Counted from the stretch's first letter, positions 8,668 through 18,066 are shown. The stretch: 64,000 bases of DNA from Gemmatimonadaceae bacterium (GCA_036003045.1 DASYSS010000017.1:1-64000); one strand, 5' to 3'. A program made the numbers and translations. Notes: generated from the sequence alone by a model not told the origin.

Positions 8668-11600
8668 TTAGTCAGCACCGACAGCACGTCTGAGCTCCGC
8701 CCGTGCAATTCTCATCTGCAGCTCCGCCGCCAGCGCGCGCGCCTCGCTCTCAGCGACCTCCGCCTCCGTCGTCGCCAACGCTGTCGCCGGAATCAAACCG
8801 CGCCCCGCTCGGTCTTTCGCGATCGCGAGCTCGGCTCGATGCGCCTGGAGTGCAGCGTGTGCAACTCCGGCTCCGTGCTCGGCACGAACAGCGGCTCGAT
8901 ACGCGCGATCGACGTCGACCGAGACTTGGTCGCGCGCCAGAGCGACGCCGATCGAGGCTGCATCCTGCTGCGCTGTCCGCTCGCGCGAGAGCGAGCGGCG
9001 TTTTCCCCAATCGAGCACCGTCCACGACCCTTGAATGCTGAGTCCCACGGCGTGTTGCGGCAGGAAGCTCACGCCGTTCAGCATCGTGTACGTGAGTCCG
9101 ATGCCCAGATCAGGGATGTAGCTGTCACGAGCGAGCGACGAAGCGTGCTTCGCTTGCTCGAACGTCGCGTTCGCCGCGGCGACGTCGGGGTTGGACGCGA
9201 GACCCTTCGAGAGATAGACGTCGGCCGCGGCGAGTGGCTCGTTCCGTGACTCGGGGACGACGAGGTCCAACTTTGTACCCGTCGGCAGTGCGAGAACGTT
9301 TCGCAACTGACTCTCGAAGTCGGACGCGGAGTCGGCGGCGGCAAGGCGTACGTACTCCGCGTCAAGTGCGGATGCGGTCGCGCCGAGTCCCTGGGCGGAC
9401 ACGTTGATTCCGGCGGCGACGGCCTGCTCCACGTTTGCGGTCTGCTGCTGCGTTGCCCGCATCGCGAGCTCAGCTGCGTGCTCCTTCGCCCGGGCGATCA
9501 ACACTGCCGCGTACAGGCGCTCGACGGCCAACGTGATGTCCGCCTCGGCGCGAAAGCGGCCGGCGACGGCGCCCATGGTCTGCGCGTTCGCCAGTTGCTG
9601 CGCCTGACGGATGCGCCACAGTTGCGTGACTGGCTGCGTGAACGAGACCTGTGAGTACGTGAGCGCGGCGGCGCCCTGATCGAAGCGCCGGTCGGCCGCG
9701 GGCAGTGGGGCGCCCGACGACTCGTTGCCGAGTGCGCCGCGCGGGACGACGATGGTCGTGCGGCCGCTGCTGCGCAGTTGTGTGCCCGACACCGAGAGCT
9801 GCGGGAGAAGATCGGCCGCGGCGCCGCGCTCGTGGGCTTCCGACGAGTTGAATCGTGCCTCGGCGAGACGCGTCGCGTAGCTCTGCTTTCTTGCCAGTGC
9901 GATGGCGTCGTCGATCGTGAGATGCATGACCGAAGTCGCCGATGGCGTTTGGGCCTCGAGGCGCCGCGATGGAACCAACGCCACGACGATCGAGACGCCG
10001 AGGATCAGCGCGGCGCTCGCTGCCGGGCTTAGCGCGGCGATGCCCGCCGGAATCTTCGCCGAGCTGGGAAGCGCGACGCCGTTGTCGACTTCATCGTGCG
10101 TGCGACGCGCGGCGCGGCGCTCCTGTCGTCGTTCGATCACGACATAGAGGACCGGCACCAGCACCAGCGTGAAGATCATCGACACGACCAGACCGACCGC
10201 GATGACACTCGCCATCGGCGACCAGAGCGGCGATCGTGAGAGAATCATGGGCGTCACGCCGAGTGCGGCGGCCATCGTCGTGAGGAAGATCGGTCGGAGA
10301 CGCCGGCGGCCGGCCAACAGCGCCGCCGTTTCGACGTCGACCCCGTTGCGGCGCAGTTCGTTCGCGTAGTCGACGAGGATGATCGCGTTCCGAACGACGA
10401 CGCCCGTGAGCGCGTTGAGCCCCAAGTTCGCCGTGTAGGTGAACGGATTGCCCGTGATCACGAGACCGATCGCCGCGCCAACCACGGCGAGTGGGATCGA
10501 CGTCATGATGACGAGCGGGTGGCGCACATTCCGGAACTGGAACAGCAGAATCAGGAACACGCCGACGAGCGACGCGAGGAGCGCGATGTTTACCGCGCCC
10601 TGCACTTCGGCGCTTCCTTCCTTTTCGCCGCCGAACTCCATCCGTATTCCCGCCGGCAGCTGGAGGGCGGCGAGCTTGGGCGCCGCGGCGTTGAGGACGA
10701 CGGACGGCAGAACGTTCGGCGCGGCGAAGCTGCGAACCGTGAGCGTTCGGACGCCGTTGCGCCGCACGATGCGGCTTGCACGGAACTCCGGAGCGACGTC
10801 GGCGACTTCGCGCAGTGGAATGCGGGCACCCGTCGTCGGCGACACGAGAGTCGTCGTCGAGACATCGCTCATTCCGGACCGTTCGGCGTCGTCGAGCCGG
10901 AATGTGACGTCGAGGTCGCGCTTTCCTTCCCAGAACGTGGAGATCGGCGCTCCGGCGAACGCACCGGAGAGTTGCATCGCGATGTCGGCTTCGGAGAGTC
11001 CGACACGCGTGGCGACTTCAGGCTTCACGTGCAACCCAAGTGCGAGCTCCTGATCGCGCCAATCGGTGTGGACGTAGGCGCTTCCGGGCGTCCGCTCGAA
11101 GATCTGCGCCACACTGTCGCCGTAGGTGCGGAGCAGGCTCGCGTCGTCGCCGACGAGACGGATCTCATTCGGCGCGGCGAACACGGGGCCCTGTTGCAAG
11201 GGCTTTACGTAGACCCAGGCTTCGGGCGCGACCCTGTCGATGTGTGTCGAGAGCCGCTCGACCAGCGCGTTCGTCGCTTCGGGCGACGCCGTATTGATCA
11301 GAAGCTCGCCGAAGTTCGGCGTCGGCGGCTCGGGGTTGTGATTGTAATAGAAGCGCGGTGCGCCTCCGCCGGTGAATGCGGCGACCGTGCGGACGCCCGG
11401 CTCCTTCTTCACAGCGGCCGACAGTCGCTGAAGCACTTCGTCCGTTCCGGCGAGCCGCGTACCGGCCGGCATCCAGAGGTCGACGATGAGCTGATCGCGC
11501 TCGTTCATCGGGAAGAAGCGGTACGGCACGCGGGACATCAGCGCGAGACCGGCGACGAACGCGAGCACCGCGCCGACCACCGTCCAACGCTTGCGGGGCA

Positions 11601-13182
11601 TCGCCAGGGTCATGACGCGCTCGTACGCGGCCTGCATGACGTCGAGCGGCGTGCGCCGTTGTTTCGTCGTCGACGACGCGTTCGGGGCTTGGTGCAGACC
11701 GGTCTTCACCAGCGTGAGCGCGAGCATCGGCGTGAGCAACATCGCGACCGCGTATGACACCATGAGCGCGATCGCCACGGTGAACGACATGGCGCGAATG
11801 AATTCGCCCGGCGCGCCCGGCAGATAGGCGAGCGGCATGAACGACGCGACGATCGTGAGCGTCGCGGCCAGCACCGGCACGGCGAGCTCCGTCGGCGAGC
11901 GCCACGCGGCCTCGAGCCGGCTCATTCCGTGATCCAGCTTCTCGACGTAGTTGTCGACGACGACGATCGCGTCGTCGACGACGATGCCGAGCGCGACGAC
12001 GAGCCCGGCGAACGTGACCTGGTGCAGCTCGATGCCCACGGCGTTCAGAATCGCCACCGTGATCGCGACCGTGATCGGAATCGCGACGGCGGCGATTGCC
12101 GCGACGCGAAGCGGCAGCAGCAGCACCGTCACCAGAATCACCGCGGCGAGCGTGATGAGGAACTCGCGGCCGAACTCGACCATGCGTTGCTGCACGTGCT
12201 GCGGCTGATCGGCGATCGGCTGAATGATCAGGTCTGGCGGCAGCGTCGTGCGGAGCTGCGCCAGCTTCTCCCGAACCTTGTCGCCGAACTTCACGATGTT
12301 GTGTCCTTCCTGCATTTCGACCGCGAGCAGCACCGTGCTCTCGCCGTCGACGCGAACGACGAACTGCGGATCGGCGTACACGCGGTCCACGGTCGCGAAG
12401 TCGCCGAGGTGCACGGGTCGCCCGTCGCGAGACGATCCGACGAGCAGCTGCGACAACGCGGTCTCGCTCGACAGCAGGTTGTTCGCGGCAATCGGCACTC
12501 GGCCGGCGTCGCCGGCGTCGATGGTGCCCGCGTCGACGAGCGCGGTGCGCGAACGGATGGCGCCGGCAACGTCGAGCGGCGTGATGCCGAAGCCGGCGAG
12601 ACGGGCGTTCGTCGTCGACACCCGAAGCTCCTCGCGCTGCTCGCCGAGGCGGTTGATGCGCGAGACCTCGGGAATCGTGCGGATGGCATCGTCGATCTTG
12701 TCGAGATACTCGCGGAGCTCACGCGAGCCGTAGGTCGGGCCGCGCACGGCGAGGAGCATCGCGACGACGTCGCCAAAGTTGCTGTTGACGATTGGACCTT
12801 GCACCGTCGCCGGCAGCTCCGTCGCGTGCAGCTCGTTCATGTCGTGCCGCAGCATCGCCCAGAACCGATCCGGATCCTTGACCCACTCCTCGAGCTCGAC
12901 GTTGACGACGAGCGCGGCGTCGCGCGACGTCGAAAAGGTCTTGAGCTTGCGAACTTCCTGGTGGCGAAAGAGGCGTTCTTCGATCTTGCGCGTCACCTGA
13001 TCTTCGACCTGCTGCGCGCTTGCACCTGGGTAGCGCGCGAGCACGAGACCGGTGCGGATGGTGATCTTGGGATCTTCACGCCGCGGCATCGTGAACAGCG
13101 CGCCGATGCCGAGTAGAACCGCGAATCCGGTGAGTACGAGCACCACCGAGCGGTTGCGGAGAGCGGAGCGAACCGGGTTCAT
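8668..13182 (-). CDS. RND efflux permease fused to TolC-like outer-membrane factor
   Basis: A 1504-residue fusion. Residues 1 to about 1025 are an RND multidrug permease of the AcrB-like (HAE) branch: first TM near 13-32, EDPKITIRTG and PGASAQQVEDQV in the porter domain, and VVALGIVVDDAIVVVDNY in TM4 with the Asp-Asp pair used for proton coupling. Residues about 1048-1070 form an extra hydrophobic segment ending in LEAQTPSA, which looks like a signal-peptidase-I site. From about 1080 to 1504 is a TolC/OMF domain (LTIDDAIALA start, helical repeats, GLTYTMLNG, LDWGKRRS). Fused CusA/CzcA-TolC proteins are known in Bacteroidetes; here the pump is HAE-type. It follows the MFP gene by 2 bp, so TetR, adaptor and fused pump make a complete tripartite system. 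Confidence 0.9.
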   Translation of the reverse strand: MNPVRSALRNRSVVLVLTGFAVLLGIGALFTMPRREDPKITIRTGLVLARYPGASAQQVEDQVTRKIEERLFRHQEVRKLKTFSTSRDAALVVNVELEEWVKDPDRFWAMLRHDMNELHATELPATVQGPIVNSNFGDVVAMLLAVRGPTYGSRELREYLDKIDDAIRTIPEVSRINRLGEQREELRVSTTNARLAGFGITPLDVAGAIRSRTALVDAGTIDAGDAGRVPIAANNLLSSETALSQLLVGSSRDGRPVHLGDFATVDRVYADPQFVVRVDGESTVLLAVEMQEGHNIVKFGDKVREKLAQLRTTLPPDLIIQPIADQPQHVQQRMVEFGREFLITLAAVILVTVLLLPLRVAAIAAVAIPITVAITVAILNAVGIELHQVTFAGLVVALGIVVDDAIVVVDNYVEKLDHGMSRLEAAWRSPTELAVPVLAATLTIVASFMPLAYLPGAPGEFIRAMSFTVAIALMVSYAVAMLLTPMLALTLVKTGLHQAPNASSTTKQRRTPLDVMQAAYERVMTLAMPRKRWTVVGAVLAFVAGLALMSRVPYRFFPMNERDQLIVDLWMPAGTRLAGTDEVLQRLSAAVKKEPGVRTVAAFTGGGAPRFYYNHNPEPPTPNFGELLINTASPEATNALVERLSTHIDRVAPEAWVYVKPLQQGPVFAAPNEIRLVGDDASLLRTYGDSVAQIFERTPGSAYVHTDWRDQELALGLHVKPEVATRVGLSEADIAMQLSGAFAGAPISTFWEGKRDLDVTFRLDDAERSGMSDVSTTTLVSPTTGARIPLREVADVAPEFRASRIVRRNGVRTLTVRSFAAPNVLPSVVLNAAAPKLAALQLPAGIRMEFGGEKEGSAEVQGAVNIALLASLVGVFLILLFQFRNVRHPLVIMTSIPLAVVGAAIGLVITGNPFTYTANLGLNALTGVVVRNAIILVDYANELRRNGVDVETAALLAGRRRLRPIFLTTMAAALGVTPMILSRSPLWSPMASVIAVGLVVSMIFTLVLVPVLYVVIERRQERRAARRTHDEVDNGVALPSSAKIPAGIAALSPAASAALILGVSIVVALVPSRRLEAQTPSATSVMHLTIDDAIALARKQSYATRLAEARFNSSEAHERGAAADLLPQLSVSGTQLRSSGRTTIVVPRGALGNESSGAPLPAADRRFDQGAAALTYSQVSFTQPVTQLWRIRQAQQLANAQTMGAVAGRFRAEADITLAVERLYAAVLIARAKEHAAELAMRATQQQTANVEQAVAAGINVSAQGLGATASALDAEYVRLAAADSASDFESQLRNVLALPTGTKLDLVVPESRNEPLAAADVYLSKGLASNPDVAAANATFEQAKHASSLARDSYIPDLGIGLTYTMLNGVSFLPQHAVGLSIQGSWTVLDWGKRRSLSRERTAQQDAASIGVALARDQVSVDVDRAYRAAVRAEHGAGVAHAALQAHRAELAIAKDRAGRGLIPATALATTEAEVAESEARALAAELQMRIARAELRRAVGAD

Positions 13183-13184
13183 GG

Positions 13185-14321
13185 CTATCGCGCTCCCTTG
13201 GCCGCGTTCGCGCTCGAAGGAGACGCAACCTGCTGGACCCGCGCGCCGTCGCGCAGCCGCTGCTGACCAGCCACCACGATCTGCTCGCCGGTCGCGACGC
13301 CCGATGTAATTTCGAGCGAATCACCGTGCGCGGCGCCGGTCGTCACTCGGCGCGCGTGCACGCGAGCCGCGTCATGATCGAGCACGTAGACGATCGTCGT
13401 CCCGTTGACGCCGCCGTCGTGTACCACCGCCGGAGCCGGCACCATCATGGCCGACGTCGACTCGCGCGTGTGGATCGTCGCCTCGGCGACCATCCCGGCG
13501 CGCAGCTTTCGCGCGGGATTCGGCACCGAAATTTCTACGGCGTAACTTCGCGTCGCGGGATCGGCGGCGACGCCGATGAGCGACACGCGTCCGGCGAAAC
13601 TCGTGTCCAGAGCCGGAATGCGCACGGTTGCCGTAGCACCTTCGGTGATGTGGCCGACGTCGGCTTCGGGAACGCCGACACGCACGCGAACCGGATCGAG
13701 CGCGACGATCGTGTAGACCGTCTGGCCGGCCGCGACGGTCGCGCCGACTTCTACGACTCGACGCGAAACGATGCCCGGGATGGGAGCTTCGAGCTTCGTG
13801 TCGGCCAAGTGCTTTTTCGCCAGATCCGCGGCCGCCGCGCTCTGACGCGCGCCGATCTCGAGGTGCTCCATCTCGGCCGGCGCGATTCCGCCCGACGCGA
13901 GCAGCGGCTGGTTGCGGTCACGATCGTGCGCCGCGCGATCGGATTGTGCGCCCGCCTGCTCGACGGCGAGTCGGTATTCCGTGGGATCGAGCGACGCGAT
14001 CGGCTGGCCGGCGCGAACGGACTGTCCTTCGTCCGGCCCGATCGTGACGACCTTGCCCGGCACTTGGAACGCGACGTCGACGCTGGCGTTCGCCTGCACG
14101 ATGCCGCTCGCGGTGGCTGACCACCCACGCGCCGAGAGCGAAATTGGCTGAGCGACGACGGGGATCGCACTGTCGGCGGCGTTCGTCGTCTTCGCGGCGG
14201 CGGGTGCGCACGCGGATGCCGCCGCGGCGACGCCGACAAGGGCGAGCGCGAGGAGCGCGGAATGCACTGCTGTGGTGATCGGGTTGGTCGATGCTGCGAC
14301 GGCGGTGCTACGCGATCTCAT
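13185..14321 (-). CDS. RND periplasmic adaptor (membrane fusion protein)
   Basis: A 378-residue HlyD/AcrA-type adaptor lipoprotein (lipobox ASAC). The layout is typical: a first lipoyl half (VVTIGPDEGQSVRAGQPIASLD), an alpha-hairpin of about 60 residues, a second lipoyl half (KLEAPIPGIVSRRVVEVGATV), a beta-barrel with VGVPEADVG, and a membrane-proximal domain. It would link the inner-membrane RND pump to the outer-membrane factor, here both in the next gene, 2 bp away. I chose the ATG giving MRSRSTAV because GGAGG lies 4 nt before it; the frame is open 33 bp further. A predicted TetR operator sits 36 bp upstream of this start. Confidence 0.92.
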   Translation of the reverse strand: MRSRSTAVAASTNPITTAVHSALLALALVGVAAAASACAPAAAKTTNAADSAIPVVAQPISLSARGWSATASGIVQANASVDVAFQVPGKVVTIGPDEGQSVRAGQPIASLDPTEYRLAVEQAGAQSDRAAHDRDRNQPLLASGGIAPAEMEHLEIGARQSAAAADLAKKHLADTKLEAPIPGIVSRRVVEVGATVAAGQTVYTIVALDPVRVRVGVPEADVGHITEGATATVRIPALDTSFAGRVSLIGVAADPATRSYAVEISVPNPARKLRAGMVAEATIHTRESTSAMMVPAPAVVHDGGVNGTTIVYVLDHDAARVHARRVTTGAAHGDSLEITSGVATGEQIVVAGQQRLRDGARVQQVASPSSANAAKGAR

Positions 14322-14356
14322 ACGTCCTCCACGAGTGGTGAACATCGGTATCACTG

Positions 14357-14370
14357 CTAACAGCGTTAAC
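14357..14370. promoter_or_regulatory. Predicted TetR operator upstream of the adaptor gene
   Basis: CTAACAGCGTTAAC is a near-palindrome. It matches the site upstream of tetR (CTAACGCCGTTAAC when read on the minus strand) at 12 of 14 positions. It lies 36 bp before the adaptor start codon; the matching site lies 32 bp before the tetR start. The same motif at the same distance in front of both genes is what an autoregulated TetR repressor would need. Confidence 0.7.
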
Positions 14371-14432
14371 TTCAGGGCCTAAAAAAACGCCGCGTGGGCG
14401 ACTGCTCGATCCTCCTTTTTTTCCCCGCTCGT

Positions 14433-15104
14433 CTAGCGCGCTCGAGACTTCCGAGCCGGCGCGCCGTTCGTGCGAGCGTTGGCCTCGGCTTTCACGAGGC
14501 CGGCCAACGTTGCGTCGATGAGCCGGTGCGCGGTCTTCCGCGCGTCGCGCCATTCGACCCAACTGTTCGGCCCTTTGATGTTGTGCAGGGCCATGAAGCC
14601 ATGCGCGCTTCCCCAACAGATCTGTGCGACCTCTTCGGCGTCCTTGTACTCGGGCCGGAAGACACCAGCGGCGAGTCCGTCCTTCACCGTCTGTTTGAGA
14701 AACGCGTACGCGTTCCGCTCCGGATCGTCCTTCGCGACCTCCTCTCCGTCGGCAATGAACGCGTGCGGCGTGAGAAAGAGGAAACGGAAGTGGCTCGGAT
14801 GATCGACGGCGAAGTCCGAATAGACGTAGCCGATCCGCCGGAGACGCTCGACCGGATCGAGCGCGCCGAAGTTCGCGAACTGCTGGGCCAAGCTTCGGAG
14901 CTGCCTATAGCATAGCTCCTGGATGATGGCTTCCTTGTCGCGAAAGTGCGCGTAGATGACCGGCGGCGAGTACTCGATGGCCTCGGCGAGCGCGCGCATG
15001 GTGACGCCCTGGGCGCCATCCTTCGCAAACACCTCCAGGGCCGCGTCGAGAATCTTCTCGCGGACCTGCGTTCGCTCGCGTTGTCGTCGTTCCTTGACGC
15101 CCAT
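14433..15104 (-). CDS. TetR family transcriptional regulator
   Basis: A 223-residue TetR-type repressor. The N-terminal HTH is clear: KILDAALEVFAKDGAQGVTM, RALAEAIEYSPPVIYAHFRD, KEAIIQEL (about residues 18-65). The ligand domain (70-210) has the helices expected for the family, with AHGFMALHNIKG near the dimer region. It is the first gene of the operon tetR - adaptor - RND/OMF and presumably represses it until a pump substrate binds. A promoter-like TTGACG/17 bp/TAACTA with a near-palindrome inside it lies just upstream, so autoregulation is likely. The C-terminus is Lys/Arg-rich (ARKSRAR). Confidence 0.9.
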   Translation of the reverse strand: MGVKERRQRERTQVREKILDAALEVFAKDGAQGVTMRALAEAIEYSPPVIYAHFRDKEAIIQELCYRQLRSLAQQFANFGALDPVERLRRIGYVYSDFAVDHPSHFRFLFLTPHAFIADGEEVAKDDPERNAYAFLKQTVKDGLAAGVFRPEYKDAEEVAQICWGSAHGFMALHNIKGPNSWVEWRDARKTAHRLIDATLAGLVKAEANARTNGAPARKSRAR

Positions 15105-15133
15105 CGGCTGGTTCCGGTCGAACAGTGTTCCAA

Positions 15134-15162
15134 TAGTTAACGGCGTTAGGCGATTTCGTCAA
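15134..15162 (-). promoter_or_regulatory. Predicted tetR promoter with embedded operator
   Basis: On the minus strand there is TTGACG (15162-15157), a 17-bp spacer and TAACTA (15139-15134), followed about 30 bp later by the tetR start. The near-palindrome 15136-15149 covers the end of the spacer and part of the -10 element, so a bound repressor would block RNA polymerase. The same motif occurs upstream of the adaptor gene. Confidence 0.6.
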
Positions 15163-15220
15163 GGGCTCCGTTTTGGCGGCCCGCCTCTCGGCGGGCCCGA
15201 CTCGGGGCGTGGGCGTTCGC

Positions 15221-15365
15221 GGTGGAACTGTCCTCCGCGGACCGTCGCGCTTACTGAAGCAGCGCCGAGACGGCCCGCGGTCGGGAGCGCGAGCCGAGGC
15301 AATGCTGCCGGGCAGTGTCGGCAGCATTGCACTGGTCGCGCGGAAGACCTCGGCCGGTTCGGCCG
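15221..15365. repeat. Intergenic repeat element, copy 1
   Basis: An element shared with 35621-35742. The left end (GGTGGAACTGTCCTCCGCGG) matches there at 18 of 20 bases. The right 49 bp, from about 15317, match with six differences. Its ends are roughly inverted copies of each other (GTCCTCCGCGGACC against GGTCGCGCGGAAGAC). Inside is a perfect 10-bp stem (15300-15309 and 15320-15329). It lies between tetR and the 3' end of the BTAD/AAA+ gene; no coding capacity is evident. It resembles a REP- or MITE-like family. Confidence 0.8.
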
Positions 15366-15395
15366 CGTGTCTCGTAGGTGGCGGCTCAGCGCGTG

Positions 15396-17627
15396 CTATG
15401 GCGTGCGAACGTCGAGCTCCGCGGCTGCATTGGCGCTCGTCATGCGCGCAGGCGGGAGCTCGCGGCGGACGGAGATCTCGAGGAGCTGTGCGGTCGCGCG
15501 GTTCACCGCGTCGGACTCGGTAGAGGTCGATGCGACGCCGGCGGCGAAGTCGAGCCAGGCGAGTGCGTCGTCGAAGGCGAAGCGGCGTTCGCAGGACTCG
15601 ACGGCCTGCATGGCGAACTTGTAGGCCATGGTTCGTTCGCCCGCCTGCTCGGCGTGTCGCGCGATCTCACCGGGATCCACGTACTCGGCGCGCTCCGACC
15701 CGACGAGCTCCATCGCGAGCGCGAGCCCGCGATGCACTTCGCGCTTGCGGGATTTCCCGAGCTCGTCGCCCATGACGCGCCCGATCACCGGATGCGCGAC
15801 GCGGTACGCTCCGTTGTCCTCGACGACCAAGTGACGCTCGACGAGCGCGTCGCCGATCGCCGCGGCGCGGAGGCGGGAAATGCCGTGCACGTGAGACATC
15901 ACGTCGGTTCTGCAGCCACGCGTCGAGACCGCGATCGTGATCAGCACCCCTTTGAGCTCGTCCGACAGACACTCGATTCGCTCGGCGATTGCTTCGTGGA
16001 CAGAGGGCAGCGTGAGCGCGGGCTCGTCGCCCGAGTCGCTCGGACGGACGATCCACTCGCCGCTCTCGGGCTCGACGGTCAGCCAGCCCTGAGCGAAGAG
16101 CGTCTTGAGCAGCTCGACTATATAGAACGGGTAACCCGCCGTCACTTCATAGATGCGCGACGCCAGCCGGTGCGCTCCGGCCGGTGTGCTCACTCGACCG
16201 AGTCCACGCACGAGCTGCCAGACTTCGTCTTCATTCAGCGGTCGAAGCGCGACGACCTCACACGCCGGCGATCCTCGCAACGCGCGCACCCAGCGCGCCG
16301 CCGCGGAGTCGCGCTCCACGGCGCCGAGCGCGAAGGTGACGAACCAGAGAATCGCCGCGCGCTCGAGCTTGCGCACGAGAAAGTGGAGCAGCGCGCAGCT
16401 GTCGGCGTCGATCCACTGCACGTCGTCGATGAGTACCGTGACCGGAGTCTCTTCCGAAATCGCGAGCAGCATCTGTGCGATCCCCTCGAAGAGACGCCAG
16501 CTGTCCGCGGTAGACGCGGGTCCGACGGCGGGAAGTCCGGCGAAACGTTGACGCAGCTCGGGCACGACGCGCACGATTTCCGTCAGCCACTGGGGGTCAG
16601 TCCCGCTCAGCCCTGGCGCGTCGATCCCCGAGCGAAGCGCTTCGATCATCGCGCCGAACGGCACGCCGACGCGCGCGTCGAATCCGCGTCCGCGAAGTAC
16701 CGTGCCTCCCTCGGCGGTCACCCAGCGCGCGAAGTCGTCGGCGAGTCGGGATTTGCCGACGCCGGATTCGCCTTCGACGATCACGACGCGCGACTTGCTC
16801 TGCGCGACGGCGCGCCACGACGCGCGCAGGCGGTCCCACTCGCGATCCCGGCCGATGAGGCTTCCGTAAAACGATGGCGCGGCTGCGTACCATTCTTCGG
16901 TCGCTTGTCGTTTGGCTTCGCCGCTCGCACGCGAGTCGTGGATCCGTTGCGCCATCTCGACGAGCCGGTGATCCGGACGCTCGTCGGCGTCGAGACGCGA
17001 CCGATAGTCGGCGAACGCTTGCAACGCCGCCGAACGATTGCGCGCGAGAAACTGCGATTCCATCAAGGCGAGCGTCGCGTCGGCGGAGAAGTCATCGACG
17101 GTCACCCATCGCTCGGCGACTCGTACGGCATCGCGCGAACGATTGCTGGCAATCGATTCTCGTACGGCCGCCGCGAGCACGCCGGCGTACCGTCGGAGAA
17201 GCGTGTGGCGCTTTTCATCGGCCCACTCGTCGAATCCAGCCGAGCGTCGCAACTGGAGCCCGCGGAGGAAATGCGGGATGTCGACATCGGCCGCGTCGCG
17301 GGGTGAGCTATCGGCGGCAGCAAGAAACCGGCGGATGTCGCTGTCCGGCTCCGAGACGAGAAAGACCGACGCGCGATCCGTGTAAAGTGCCTCGCCGAGT
17401 GCGTCGCGGAGATGCGCGAGCGCCTGTCGGAGCGAGGCGCGGGCTTTCTCCTCCGGGTATTCGCCCCAGAGCATGGCCATGATCTCGTCCCGGCTATGAG
17501 CTCCCGGCTCGAGCGCCAGAAACGCAAGCAAAGCCAAGCTCTTGTTGCCGAGCGACGCCGCGGGCAAAGGACCACCGTCGAGAGCCGCAGCGACGCGGCC
17601 GCACAACGTGAGTGACAGCGCGGACAT
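15396..17627 (-). CDS. BTAD/AAA+ (SARP-like) transcriptional regulator
   Basis: A 743-residue regulator. The N-terminal part (about 1-90) is an OmpR-like winged helix (KSLALLAFLALEP, RDEIMAMLWGEYPEEKARAS, LRQALAHLRDAL). Next is the bacterial transcriptional activation domain (about 95-235). An AAA+ ATPase follows, with Walker A GESGVGKS (286-293) and Walker B VLIDDVQW (398-405); the rest is a helical sensor region typical of AfsR- or MalT-like STAND proteins. Such proteins activate nearby gene clusters. It diverges from the tandem small-peptide genes across a 194-bp spacer, so control of the peptide/HlyD/M50 cluster is a reasonable guess. The target is not shown by the sequence. Confidence 0.85.
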   Translation of the reverse strand: MSALSLTLCGRVAAALDGGPLPAASLGNKSLALLAFLALEPGAHSRDEIMAMLWGEYPEEKARASLRQALAHLRDALGEALYTDRASVFLVSEPDSDIRRFLAAADSSPRDAADVDIPHFLRGLQLRRSAGFDEWADEKRHTLLRRYAGVLAAAVRESIASNRSRDAVRVAERWVTVDDFSADATLALMESQFLARNRSAALQAFADYRSRLDADERPDHRLVEMAQRIHDSRASGEAKRQATEEWYAAAPSFYGSLIGRDREWDRLRASWRAVAQSKSRVVIVEGESGVGKSRLADDFARWVTAEGGTVLRGRGFDARVGVPFGAMIEALRSGIDAPGLSGTDPQWLTEIVRVVPELRQRFAGLPAVGPASTADSWRLFEGIAQMLLAISEETPVTVLIDDVQWIDADSCALLHFLVRKLERAAILWFVTFALGAVERDSAAARWVRALRGSPACEVVALRPLNEDEVWQLVRGLGRVSTPAGAHRLASRIYEVTAGYPFYIVELLKTLFAQGWLTVEPESGEWIVRPSDSGDEPALTLPSVHEAIAERIECLSDELKGVLITIAVSTRGCRTDVMSHVHGISRLRAAAIGDALVERHLVVEDNGAYRVAHPVIGRVMGDELGKSRKREVHRGLALAMELVGSERAEYVDPGEIARHAEQAGERTMAYKFAMQAVESCERRFAFDDALAWLDFAAGVASTSTESDAVNRATAQLLEISVRRELPPARMTSANAAAELDVRTP

Positions 17628-17821
17628 GGAAGGGGGACGGTCTCCGCGAGAGAACTGCGAGAGGAACCGGCGGCGGGAACTGTAACTGACGAGCGCGACC
17701 GTATTTCACGATCGGCCCAAGAACATTCACGGTCCTTTCACAGACCGGAAGTACCATCTCATCCGTTCCTGACAGCAACCGGCACCCGCCGCACCCCGAC
17801 CTCCTTATGGAAAGGCGTGAC

Positions 17822-17968
17822 ATGAGCAAGGAAAAAGAGATCGTCCGAATCGACCTGACGAAGGCCCAGAAGGAAGTCGTGAAGAAGGAGACGGGGAAGG
17901 ATGCCGAGGCCATCGAGTTGACGGTCAACGAGCTCGAAGAGCGCATTGCCCCAATCATGAATTATTGA
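17822..17968 (+). CDS. Small 48-residue peptide, copy A (putative exported or precursor peptide)
   Basis: A 48-residue ORF starting MSKEKEIVRIDLTKAQK and ending ELEERIAPIMNY. GGAAAGG precedes the ATG at a usable distance. It is 79 % identical (38/48) to the next small gene; eight of the ten differences are conservative or neutral, and three of them form the variable C-terminal tail (MNY against VQW). Such strict conservation between tandem copies shows that both are real genes. The peptide is hydrophilic and helical with no signal peptide. It precedes genes for HlyD adaptors and a PqqD-like/M50 protein, so a role as precursor or export substrate is inferred. I know no named family for it. Confidence 0.85.
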   Translation: MSKEKEIVRIDLTKAQKEVVKKETGKDAEAIELTVNELEERIAPIMNY

Positions 17969-18066
17969 GTAAAGCTGCCGAAACCGATGTTAACTCGCCG
18001 TAAGTACCGCTGAGCCATTAGTTCCGTAGCCTCCTTTCCTAAACAAACTCCCTTATAGGTGCGATC

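Noticed and set aside
11929-13116. 395-residue plus-strand open frame opposite the RND gene
   Set aside because: Low-complexity, His/Arg/Asp-rich; the opposite strand carries the conserved RND motifs.
15178-15197. GGCCCGCC/GGCGGGCC hairpin before tetR as a terminator
   Set aside because: 8-bp stem, but the T-run is on the wrong side for either neighbouring transcript.
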